Part shown: piece by piece, positions 46,842 through 53,983 of the stretch | Layout: every line of letters begins with the position of its first letter | Numbering within the stretch: the first letter of the stretch is position 1 | Assembly (NCBI GenBank): GCA_041398605.1 | Contig: JAWKUK010000013.1 | Location: 1-64,000, forward strand | DNA: 64,000 nt | Direction: 5' to 3' | Source of the DNA: JAWKUK01 sp041398605 | Lineage (GTDB): Bacteria; Planctomycetota; UBA1135; GCA-002686595 | The notes under the pieces: generated by a model | The model's input: only the letters and a program-made list of their open reading frames with translations | Told to the model about the DNA's origin: nothing | Database searches by the model: none | Made by a program: the position numbers and the translations under genes

Positions 46842-47717
46842 TCAGCGCAGGGCGCGTCGGGCACGCTCGTAGAATGCACTGGAAGTGCGCGCGTGGTCAA
46901 TGGGTCCCCACCGCGCGATGCGCTCGATCGACTGGGCGGCGGCGCTCTCGGGGTACGAGATGACGACCGGCACACGCTGCTGCACGGCCTGCGGCACCGC
47001 GGGATCGGCCGGGACCCACCCGATGAACTCGGGCGCGTGGCCCAAGAAGCGCTGTGAGGCGCCGCGGAAGCGCTCCCACGCGGCGTCCGCGAGCCGCTCG
47101 TCTGGGGCGCGGTTGACGACGAGGCCGACCCGGATGGTCGGGTTGACCATGTGCGCGCGCTTGTAGAGCGCGTAGCCGTCCGACAGCGCAGTGACCTCGT
47201 GGTTCGTGACCAGGAGCAGCGTGCTCGTCGCCGCGAGGTGCGCGACGGTCGCGTAGCCGAGACCCGCGCCGTGGTCGATGATGACGAGGTCGAACTCGGC
47301 TTCGAGCGGCTTCAGCGCCTTGAAGAGCCGGTCGAGGTCGCGCCGCGTCGGATTGACGAGGTGCTGGCGACCGACGCCGCCCGATAAGAGCTTCAGCCCG
47401 AAGGGCCCCTCGACCAGCGCTTCGTGGGCCGTGCACGAGCCGTCCACGATGTGCCCGAGGTCGCGCTGCGGCCCGAGGCCCAGCAGGAGGTGCGCGTTGG
47501 CGAGCCCGGTGTCGAAGTCGACGAGGAGCACGCGCTCGCCGGCCTTCGCCCGCGAGACGGCCAGGTTCGAGGCCATCACGCTCTTGCCCGTGCCGCCTTT
47601 GCCGCTGGCCACGCAGAGCACGCGCGCCGACGGACGCGGCTCCTCGCGGAAGCGCTCGTCGACGCTAGCGGCCTTGCGGAACGACCTCAGGCGTGCGAAC
47701 TGGAACCGGTCGAGCAT
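46842..47717 (-). CDS. MinD/FlhG-type ATPase
   Basis: A 291-residue ATPase of the MinD/FlhG branch. The Walker A is CVASGKGGTGKSVMASNLAV (Lys40, Lys45), Walker A' LLVDFDTGLANAHLLLG and Walker B DLVIIDHGAGLGYATV. The short N-terminal region LDRFQFARLRSFRKA is reminiscent of the FlhG N-terminus, which in other proteins stimulates FlhF. No amphipathic membrane-targeting helix of MinD type is clear at the C-terminus (TSSAFYERARRALR). The start ATG at 47717 is supported by family length. It lies 117 bases upstream of the ParA gene on the same strand. No flagellar, pilus or Min genes are present nearby, so its cargo is unknown. Confidence 0.85.
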   Translation of the reverse strand: MLDRFQFARLRSFRKAASVDERFREEPRPSARVLCVASGKGGTGKSVMASNLAVSRAKAGERVLLVDFDTGLANAHLLLGLGPQRDLGHIVDGSCTAHEALVEGPFGLKLLSGGVGRQHLVNPTRRDLDRLFKALKPLEAEFDLVIIDHGAGLGYATVAHLAATSTLLLVTNHEVTALSDGYALYKRAHMVNPTIRVGLVVNRAPDERLADAAWERFRGASQRFLGHAPEFIGWVPADPAVPQAVQQRVPVVISYPESAAAQSIERIARWGPIDHARTSSAFYERARRALR

Positions 47718-47820
47718 GGGCGAGGTGGAGGGAGCAAGACTGTCGGGTCCGGAGCGACCTGCGTCAATTGATCGACTTGCAAATCGATGCCACGGGTCGC
47801 TGCAGGTCGCCGGGGGCGCA

Positions 47821-49287
47821 TCAGCGAAGCAAGACCTCTTCCCCGACGCGGTGCAGCTTGACGACGTTGGTGCTGCGCGCGACCCCGGGCGGCACGCCCG
47901 CGACGAAGACGATGGGGTCATCGCGGCGGACGATCCGGCGCGCGAGCAACAGCTCGGCGGCGGTCTCGAGCATGTCCTCCAGCGTGGGCTCGCGCCGGAA
48001 CAACACGGGCCGGACGTGGGCGAGCACGTTCAGCGCCCGGACCGTCGCCGGGTTCGGGCTGAGCCCGATGATCTCGACGCCCGGCCGCAGGTGGGAGAGC
48101 AAGCGCACCGTGTTGCCGGTCTCGGAGAAACAAACGATGCGCGCGCCTTCGAGCTGCCCAGACACGTGCGCGGCCGCGACACAGGTGGCGCTGGAGAAGT
48201 GGCTGGCCTCCTGCGACGCGCGATAGCGCGGCCGGTCGGCGTACCGCGGCGAGCTCTCCGCTGCGCGCGCGACGCGGGCCATCGTCCGCACGGCCTCGAC
48301 CGGGTACTTCCCGACGGCCGTCTCGGCCGACAGCATCACGGCGTCCGTGCCGTCGAGCACCGCGTTGGCGACGTCGGTGACCTCGGCCCGCGTCGGGCGC
48401 GAGTGCTCGATCATCGACTCGAGCATCTCGGTCGCAGTGATCGTGAAGCGCCCCGCGCGGACTGCGCGATCGAGGATCTCCTTCTGCCGCAGCGGGAGCT
48501 CCTCGATGTCGAGCTCGACGCCGAGGTCGCCGCGCGCGACCATCACGCCGTCGGTTGCGCTCAGGATTTGGTCGAGGTTCTCGAGGGCCGCCTTCCGCTC
48601 GATCTTCGACACGAGCTGCAGGCCGGGCGCGAGGCCGCGGATCTCCTCGAGCTCAGACGCGCGCCCGACGAAGCTGATCCCCAGCATGTCGACGCCGATC
48701 TCGCGCGCGACCTCGATCCACTTGCGGTCCTCGGCGGTCGGGAGCTCGTACCGCACGGGGGAGTCCGGCAAGTGCACCCCCTTGCGATCCGCGATCTCAC
48801 CGGCGCGCACGACGATGCCGCGCGCGAAGTCACCCTCGACGGAGAGCACCTCGACGGTCGCCTGACCGTCCGCGAGCAACACTCGGTGGCCGACCGCGAG
48901 CGCCTCGAGCGCGCCAGGCACGTCGATGCAGACTTCGCCCGGCGCCGACATGCGCGCGCCCTCGCGCAGGACGTACTGCTCGCCTTCCGACAACATGAGG
49001 CGCCCACCCGCGAAGCGCCCGAGGCGCATCTTCGGGCCGGGCAGGTCCGCGAGGATCGCGACGGAGGTCATGCGCGCGCGCGCCGCCTGGCGGATCTTCT
49101 CCGCGCGCCGTTGGTGCTCCTCGGGGGTGCCGTGGCTGAAATTGAGACGCGCGACGGAGAGCCCCGCGTCGATGAGCTCGCCGACACGATCCTCCGACGC
49201 GGGCCCGATCGTCGCGACGATCTTGGTGAAGCGGACAGGCCGGAAGACCGAGGCGGGGGGTAGGAGTTCGAGGGGCAGGGAGCCCAT
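47821..49287 (-). CDS. pyk: Pyruvate kinase
   Basis: A 488-residue glycolytic enzyme that makes pyruvate and ATP from phosphoenolpyruvate and ADP. Conserved segments are FTKIVATIGPASEDR, LNFSHGTPEEHQRRAEKIR, ILADLPGPKMRLG and LVSKIERKAALENLDQIL with the catalytic Lys. GVMVARGDLGVELDIEELP, TATEMLESMIEHSRPTRAEV and NAVLDGTDAVMLSAETAVGKYP follow, with the C-terminal regulatory domain starting at about residue 350. All are intact. The true start is ATG 49287, since the conserved FTKIVATIGP begins at about residue 20; an upstream open frame extends to 49788 but is built from a tandem repeat and is not coding. It lies upstream of the MinD-type gene but 103 bases away, so a separate transcript is possible. 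Confidence 0.95.
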   Translation of the reverse strand: MGSLPLELLPPASVFRPVRFTKIVATIGPASEDRVGELIDAGLSVARLNFSHGTPEEHQRRAEKIRQAARARMTSVAILADLPGPKMRLGRFAGGRLMLSEGEQYVLREGARMSAPGEVCIDVPGALEALAVGHRVLLADGQATVEVLSVEGDFARGIVVRAGEIADRKGVHLPDSPVRYELPTAEDRKWIEVAREIGVDMLGISFVGRASELEEIRGLAPGLQLVSKIERKAALENLDQILSATDGVMVARGDLGVELDIEELPLRQKEILDRAVRAGRFTITATEMLESMIEHSRPTRAEVTDVANAVLDGTDAVMLSAETAVGKYPVEAVRTMARVARAAESSPRYADRPRYRASQEASHFSSATCVAAAHVSGQLEGARIVCFSETGNTVRLLSHLRPGVEIIGLSPNPATVRALNVLAHVRPVLFRREPTLEDMLETAAELLLARRIVRRDDPIVFVAGVPPGVARSTNVVKLHRVGEEVLLR

Positions 49288-49631
49288 GTGCGCACCATAG
49301 CGAGGCACACGCAGAGAATCCGGTGCGCACCAGCGCAAATCGTCGCGGCGCGCGCCTCGAGGCGGCTCGCCCTGCGACCGAACGCCCCAAACGCCCCAAA
49401 CGCCCCAAACGCCCCAAACGCCCCAATCGCCCCGGAAGACCCGAGTGACCCGGGTGGCCCGGTTCGCCCTCGGTAGACCGCGTGCCAGCGAGTCGATTCG
49501 AGACACTTTCAAGAAGCTGCGCCGACGGGGATTGCGGAATGACTCGCTGAGCGCAAGCTGGACCTGTGGACGTCGGGCGCAGCTCGGCGTCGATCCCCCT
49601 GCTCTCTCTCCCCCGATCCTGGCATTCTCCC
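49288..49631. other. Non-coding region upstream of pyruvate kinase
   Basis: About 344 bases without a supported gene, apart from the tandem repeat listed separately. Two large frames overlap it but consist of repeat-derived or Arg/Ser-rich translation and were not accepted. The region must hold the minus-strand pyk promoter and the plus-strand promoter of the small membrane peptide. No consensus boxes are evident. Confidence 0.5.
49381..49425. repeat. Five perfect copies of a 9-base tandem repeat
   Basis: Five exact copies of aacgcccca in a row, followed by one imperfect copy, lie about 95 bases upstream of the pyruvate kinase start on the minus strand. The unit is again 9 bases long, as in the patch at 15632-15712, though the sequence is different. 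The copies are identical, so slippage could change the number. Confidence 0.85.
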
Positions 49632-49727
49632 ATGGCGCGCCGATCCCTTTCTCAGGGCGCGGTTCCTGCCAGCACAACAGCTCTGCTGTTCGCGTTGGCG
49701 CTCGGGCTGCTGATCTATGCTGCTTGA
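49632..49727 (+). CDS. 31-residue hydrophobic membrane peptide
   Basis: A short frame of 31 codons starts with ATG at 49632 and ends with TGA at 49725-49727. The peptide has a basic head (MARRSLSQG), a short polar stretch, then one membrane segment (TALLFALALGLLIYAA). A strong 17-base hairpin with a 5-base loop begins 40 bases after the stop, which makes a transcription unit of one small gene plausible. No Shine-Dalgarno site is obvious. The hydrophobic segment and the terminator are the evidence; function is unknown. Small single-pass peptides of this kind are often regulators or toxins, but nothing here says which. Confidence 0.45.
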   Translation: MARRSLSQGAVPASTTALLFALALGLLIYAA

Positions 49728-49767
49728 TGGAGTGACCTCCACTCCACGGGACCGCGCACAAGCGCGA

Positions 49768-49806
49768 CAGCGCCCGCTCCCTCCTCACCGGAGGGAGCGG
49801 GCGCTG
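49768..49806. terminator. Strong GC hairpin between the small peptide gene and the SelW-like gene
   Basis: A perfect 17-base stem (49768-49784 and 49790-49806) with a 5-base loop. It lies between two convergent genes, the plus-strand small peptide (stop at 49727) and the minus-strand SelW-like gene (stop at 49906), and could end transcription from both sides. Confidence 0.75.
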
Positions 49807-49905
49807 CCCATTCGGGACCCTGCGCAGGGCGTCAGGAGTTAGGGCGCCGAGAGTAGGGCGCCGCCGACGAGGGCGCGCGGCCGCGGGCGCGCGCGGGCCA
49901 TGCGG

Positions 49906-50136
49906 TCAGTCCGCGTGCTCGAACACGAGTCGGGGCACCTCTTGGTACTCAGGGAATCGATCGAGGCGCGCCTTCGAGAAGATCCTGGCCCCATCGAGGT
50001 CGACCTCGAAGACGCCCCCGGACGAGGGGACGAGCTCGACCTCCAGCCCGGGAAACGCGCTGCGCAGCTCGGCGGACAGACCGTCCGCCTGGGGTGCGTA
50101 GTTTCACTGGGTGCAGTATTCGATGCGGATGTGCAT
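49906..50136 (-). CDS. SelW/Rdx-family selenoprotein with in-frame UGA (CxxU)
   Basis: A 76-residue thioredoxin-like protein of the SelT/SelW/SelH (Rdx) family, normally CxxC or CxxU. Translating from ATG 50136 gives MHIRIEYCTQ, then an in-frame TGA (50104-50106), then NYAPQADGLSAELRSAFPG and a normal family end through GGVFEVDLDGARIFSKARLD to a TGA at 49906-49908. The UGA is codon 11, exactly where the redox-active second Cys or selenocysteine of the CxxU motif falls (Cys8-Thr-Gln-Sec11). The reading frame on both sides of the UGA matches the family, which makes chance or a pseudogene unlikely. A SECIS-like hairpin with the loop GGUCU starts 15 bases after the UGA. The Sec machinery itself is not in this window. 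The protein would be read as a 10-residue peptide by ordinary gene callers. Confidence 0.85.
50071..50089 (-). promoter_or_regulatory. Bacterial SECIS-like hairpin
   Basis: In the SelW-like mRNA, a perfect 7-base stem GGCGGAC/GUCCGCC closes a 5-base loop GGUCU, 14 bases after the UGA codon. The loop sequence is the same as the apical GGUCU of the E. coli fdhF SECIS element, and the distance fits the bacterial rule. It would bind the SelB elongation factor so that UGA is read as selenocysteine. Confidence 0.75.
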
Positions 50137-50510
50137 GGGCGTCGCGCCAAGGGCGGGGCGGGGCGGGGCTCGAAACGAGGGGGTGGACCGATGCGCTGCG
50201 CGCGCGGCGGCAGCGGGGTCTGGAGACCATGGGAGCGCCGGATTGTGGGACGACGGCGCCACGGACTCACTCCCTTTTTGGGATCGCGCGCAGCCCGCCT
50301 GGCGTGAGGCGCGGCTGAGTCTGTGGACTGGGAGGATGACCCGCCGCGCGCCCTCGGGTTGGATAGCCTTCGAGCGTTGGGTGGGCGCCCCCAAAAACCT
50401 GGGAACCAGGGACCTCGGGACGCCGCCCGACCGTCCGTTCGGGTCCGACCCCGGGCCGCCATCGGCCTCCCGTCACCCCGCTCTCTCACCCCCTCGAACC
50501 GACCTCCTCC
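50137..50510. other. Divergent intergenic region between SelW-like and M36 genes
   Basis: About 370 bases with no supported coding frame. Apart from the G-quadruplex motif listed separately, there is a small perfect hairpin cctgg-gaa-ccagg (in the aaaacctgggaaccagggac stretch) and a stretch of A/T (actccctttttggg) that is rare in this genome and might be part of a promoter. Nothing else stands out. Confidence 0.4.
50151..50168 (+). promoter_or_regulatory. G-quadruplex motif upstream of the SelW-like gene
   Basis: Four G-runs separated by single C (ggg c gggg c gggg c gggg) form a canonical intramolecular G-quadruplex motif on the plus strand, 15-32 bases upstream of the minus-strand ATG. It would form in the template strand of the SelW-like gene. 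Function is inference only. Confidence 0.45.
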
Positions 50511-53500
50511 ATGACGAAGCGTGCCTTCGGGCTGGCAGCGTACGCGGCATTGACCGCAGCGCTCTGCGCCCACACTTCAGCCCAGACCCCGTTCGCGAGC
50601 GCCGGAGACCGGTCGCCGGTCGGGAGCCTCCAGTCACAACTTCGCGCGTGGCGCCAAGCGCACGGCGAGTCCTGGTACACCCACACGAACCCGAACACGG
50701 GCACGCTCGAGCTGCTGTTCGGCGGCAACGCGCTGCCGAGCTTCGAGCCCGACTCCAGCGTCGACTCGGATTGGTTCCGCCTCGGCCGCGAGTGGATCGC
50801 GGCGACCGAGGGCATGCACGGCGTGAGCCTTGACGAGCTCGTCGCGACGCGCGTGTTCTTCCTCCCGCTCGGCCAAGGCAACACGACGGACAAGATGACC
50901 GTCCGCTTCGATCAAGTGATCGATGGCGTCAAGGTCGAGGACGGGCGCATCAACCTGCTGTTCGACCTGCAGGGTCGCCTGCTGTCGCTGCACACCACGG
51001 CTGCGCCGACCGTCGAGGACCCCCGCCCGACGCCGTCCTTCGACGCCGGCTTCGCGAGCATGATCGCGCGCGAAGTGTTCCGCAGCACCGAGGGCATCGA
51101 GCCGAACCACTACGGCCAGCCCGAGCTCGTCTTCGCGCACGTCGACGACCAGGAGGCGCGCCGCTGGACGCTCGCGTGGCAGGTCGACGCGCAGTGGTAC
51201 GAGCCCGGCTTCGAGCCGAAGGGCTACCTCTACACGATCGACGCGCGCACCCGTCAAATCCTCAAGCGCGTCTCGTCGATCCACCACTTCGACGTGACGG
51301 GCACGATCACGGCGAACGCGACGCCGGGCACCGCCGCGGACCACAGCGGCAACCCGCCGGTCCCGACGCCCATGCCGTACCTGCGCCTACAGAGCAGCGC
51401 GGGCACCACGGTGACCGACGCGAACGGCAACTTCACCTTTGTCGGCGTCAACACCCCGATCAACATCACCGCGACCTACGCGGGCACGTTCACGAGCGTC
51501 CAGAACCAGGCCGGCGCGAACTACTCGGTAGCGTTCAACAACGTCCAGCCGAACACGCCGAACGTCCTTGTGATGAACGCGACCCCCAACGGCTCGGTGA
51601 CGGGCCAAACGAACGGGTTCTTGCACATCGCAACGCAGCGCGACTGGATCCGCAGCATCTTCCCGAACGACACCACCGCCGACTTCTTGTCGACGACCAA
51701 CGTGAACGTCTCGGGCACCTGCAACGCGTTCTACAACGGCAACTCGACGAACTTCTACCCGGCCGGCGGCGGCTGCAACAACACGGCGTTCAGCGTCATC
51801 ATCGCCCACGAGATGGGCCACTGGCTCAACGTGCGCTACGGCACGGGCAACGGCTCTGACGGCATGGGCGAGGGCAACGCCGACGTCTTCTCGCTGTACC
51901 AGTTCGACGACGCAGTGCTCGGCCGCTTCTTCTCGACGGGCGGCGGCTCCGTCCGCAACGGCAACAACACGCGCCAGTTCTGTGGCGACTCCAACGGCGG
52001 CTGCTACGGCGAAGTGCACAGCGACGGCGAGGTCTGGATGGGCGCCGCGTGGAAGATCCGCACGCGCCTGAACACATCGCTCGGCAACGCTGCGGGTGAC
52101 CTGCAGTCGAGCCTCCTCTTCCTGGGCTGGATGAACAGCTACAACCAAACCCAGATCCGCTCGATCATCGAGACGCAGTGGCTGACGCTCGACGACAACG
52201 ACGGCAACATCAACAACGGCACGCCGAACTACGCTGAGATCGACGCCGGGTTCCGCGCCCAGGGCTTCCCGGGCTTCGACCTGCCGTTTGTCGTCATCAG
52301 CAACGTCACGCAGCTCCCGACGACGACCAACGAGGCCGGGCCGTACGTGGTCTCCGCCAACATCGTCGCGGGCATCACGCCCCCGATCACGAGCGCCACG
52401 CTGCGCTACCGCGTCAACGGCGGCGCGACCCAGTTGATCCCGATGACCAACACCGGGGGCGACACCTACGTCGCGGGGATCCCCGGCCAGGTCTCGCCCT
52501 CCGTCGTCGAGTACGTCGTCGAAGGCACCGACTCGGCCAACCACGCCGTCTCGTTCCCCTCGGGCGACCTGAGCCAGGGCTACAGCTTCGCCGTGGGCCA
52601 GATCAACACGATCCTCGCCACGGACTTCGAGTCGGGCGCGGCCGGCTGGGCGCGCAACGGCGGCAACGCAACGACGGGCCTCTGGGAGCTCGGGAACCCG
52701 AACGGCACGGCCGCGCAACCCGAGGACGACCATACCTCGGCCCCCGGCGTGACCTGCTGGTTCACCGGCCAAGCCGCAGTGGGCGCCTCGGTCGGTACGA
52801 ACGATGTCGACGGCGGGGACACGCTCCTCGAGAGCCCGACCTTCGACCTCGCTGGGACGACGGCCGCGAAGATCTCCTACTGGCGCTGGTACTCGAACAC
52901 CCAAGGCGGCGCGCCGAACGCGGACGTGTTCGTCGTCCAGATCTCGAACAACGGCGGCGCGACGTGGTCGACCGTCGAGACGGTCGGCCCGGCCGGCGAC
53001 GAGACCGACGGTGATTGGTTCCGGCACGACTTCGTCGTGAGCTCGGTGATCACCCCCACCGCGAACATGAAGCTGCGCTTCAGCGCGTCGGACCTTGGAA
53101 CGGGCTCGATCGTCGAGGCCGCCATCGACGACGTGACGATCACGTCTGTCGAGAGCACGATCCCGGCCCCGACGAACTACTGCACCTCGAACCCGAACTC
53201 GACCGGGGGCACGGGCGCGATCTCGTTCTCGGGGAGCCAGCGCATCGCGGACAACACCGCGATGCTGCTCGGTCAGAACTTCCCGGCCGGCAGCTTCGGC
53301 CTGTTCTTCTTCGGCAACGTGCAGGTGCAACAGCCGATCGTCGGCAGCCAGGGCAACCTGTGCGTCGCGGGTACGACGTTCCGACTCCCGATCGTCCAAA
53401 CCGACACGTTCTTCGGGACGGTCGCGTACCCGATGGACTTCACGTCGCCCGGCACCAACGCCCAGGTCATCACCGGGGGCAGCACTTGGAACTTCCAGTT

Positions 53501-53576
53501 CTGGCACCGCGACGCCGTCGGCGGCAGCGCGACGTCGAACACGTCGAACGGCCTCTCGGTCGAGTTCGGCGACTGA
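50511..53576 (+). CDS. Secreted M36 (fungalysin-type) metallopeptidase with C-terminal beta modules
   Basis: A 1021-residue protein with a signal peptide (LAAYAALTAALCAHTSAQ). A propeptide-like FTP/PepSY-type region covers about residues 60-260. The zinc motif HEMGHW (His433, Glu434, His437) is followed by GMGEGNADVFSLYQ, which supplies the third ligand Glu in the fungalysin pattern. After residue ~600 come an Ig-like segment, then a jelly-roll or MAM-like domain (FESGAAGWARNGG, WFRHDFVVSSVI). The C-terminal ~130 residues have the pattern NYCTSNPNSTGG, NFPAGSFGLFFFGNVQV, NLCVAGTTFRLP and WNFQFWHRDAVGG. I know this final module as a recurring tail of secreted proteins in Poly30-type planctomycetes, possibly a sorting or surface domain. 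The catalytic residues are intact. Unusually Asn/Thr-rich codon use compared with its neighbours is normal for secreted proteins here. Confidence 0.9.
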   Translation: MTKRAFGLAAYAALTAALCAHTSAQTPFASAGDRSPVGSLQSQLRAWRQAHGESWYTHTNPNTGTLELLFGGNALPSFEPDSSVDSDWFRLGREWIAATEGMHGVSLDELVATRVFFLPLGQGNTTDKMTVRFDQVIDGVKVEDGRINLLFDLQGRLLSLHTTAAPTVEDPRPTPSFDAGFASMIAREVFRSTEGIEPNHYGQPELVFAHVDDQEARRWTLAWQVDAQWYEPGFEPKGYLYTIDARTRQILKRVSSIHHFDVTGTITANATPGTAADHSGNPPVPTPMPYLRLQSSAGTTVTDANGNFTFVGVNTPINITATYAGTFTSVQNQAGANYSVAFNNVQPNTPNVLVMNATPNGSVTGQTNGFLHIATQRDWIRSIFPNDTTADFLSTTNVNVSGTCNAFYNGNSTNFYPAGGGCNNTAFSVIIAHEMGHWLNVRYGTGNGSDGMGEGNADVFSLYQFDDAVLGRFFSTGGGSVRNGNNTRQFCGDSNGGCYGEVHSDGEVWMGAAWKIRTRLNTSLGNAAGDLQSSLLFLGWMNSYNQTQIRSIIETQWLTLDDNDGNINNGTPNYAEIDAGFRAQGFPGFDLPFVVISNVTQLPTTTNEAGPYVVSANIVAGITPPITSATLRYRVNGGATQLIPMTNTGGDTYVAGIPGQVSPSVVEYVVEGTDSANHAVSFPSGDLSQGYSFAVGQINTILATDFESGAAGWARNGGNATTGLWELGNPNGTAAQPEDDHTSAPGVTCWFTGQAAVGASVGTNDVDGGDTLLESPTFDLAGTTAAKISYWRWYSNTQGGAPNADVFVVQISNNGGATWSTVETVGPAGDETDGDWFRHDFVVSSVITPTANMKLRFSASDLGTGSIVEAAIDDVTITSVESTIPAPTNYCTSNPNSTGGTGAISFSGSQRIADNTAMLLGQNFPAGSFGLFFFGNVQVQQPIVGSQGNLCVAGTTFRLPIVQTDTFFGTVAYPMDFTSPGTNAQVITGGSTWNFQFWHRDAVGGSATSNTSNGLSVEFGD

Positions 53577-53983
53577 TCGACGCACCTTGAGGTCCCCCAG
53601 CGCCGCCTGGGGGCACCCACGCCGGGCGTCCTCCCCCCCAGTCAGGGGGGAGGGCGCCCGGCGCCTTGTGCGGGTGACACAGGTGCGCAGCACGGGTCAG
53701 GCGCCCCCGGCGGCGCGGACCGTGGGGCAACAGGTCCGGCCGGATTTTGCCGATCGATTGAGGTGCCGCCGGCAGCGATGGCGCATGCCTCTCTTGGACG
53801 GGCTGGGTCCCGCCCGCGACAGATCGCCACCAGAAAGCCTGCGCCCCCGACCTGATCCGCGAGCCGGCGCATCGGCGCTTGCGGCGCAAGCGGCTGGCGG
53901 CGGACCGCTCCGCGCGGCAACCTTCTGCGCACATTCCTTCCGAAGCATCACCCTACGGGCCCCATCCAGGCCGACTCCGACCC
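53577..53983. other. Intergenic region between M36 and Met-rich genes
   Basis: About 400 bases. A small hairpin (cccccag/ctggggg, about 53594-53613) and the large terminator stem listed separately lie at the left end. The remaining 320 bases have no hairpin, repeat or convincing coding frame; an open frame in phase with the following gene crosses part of it but lacks coding character. Confidence 0.5.
53620..53663 (+). terminator. Terminator-like hairpin after the M36 gene
   Basis: A 19-base stem with one G-U wobble and a short loop, formed by cgccgggcgtcctcccccc and its complement ending in gcgcccggcg, begins 43 bases after the M36 stop. There is no T-tract. Confidence 0.7.

Noticed and set aside
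49381..49425. CRISPR array
   Set aside because: Unit of 9 bases with no spacers; no cas genes.
49287..49788. Extension of pyruvate kinase upstream through the 9-base repeat
   Set aside because: Translation of the repeat gives GVWGVWGVW-type low complexity and the family starts near 49287.
50104..50394. Ordinary small gene ending at the UGA of the SelW-like frame
   Set aside because: Only the last 10 residues have a family match and the real start is ATG 50136; the rest upstream is noise.
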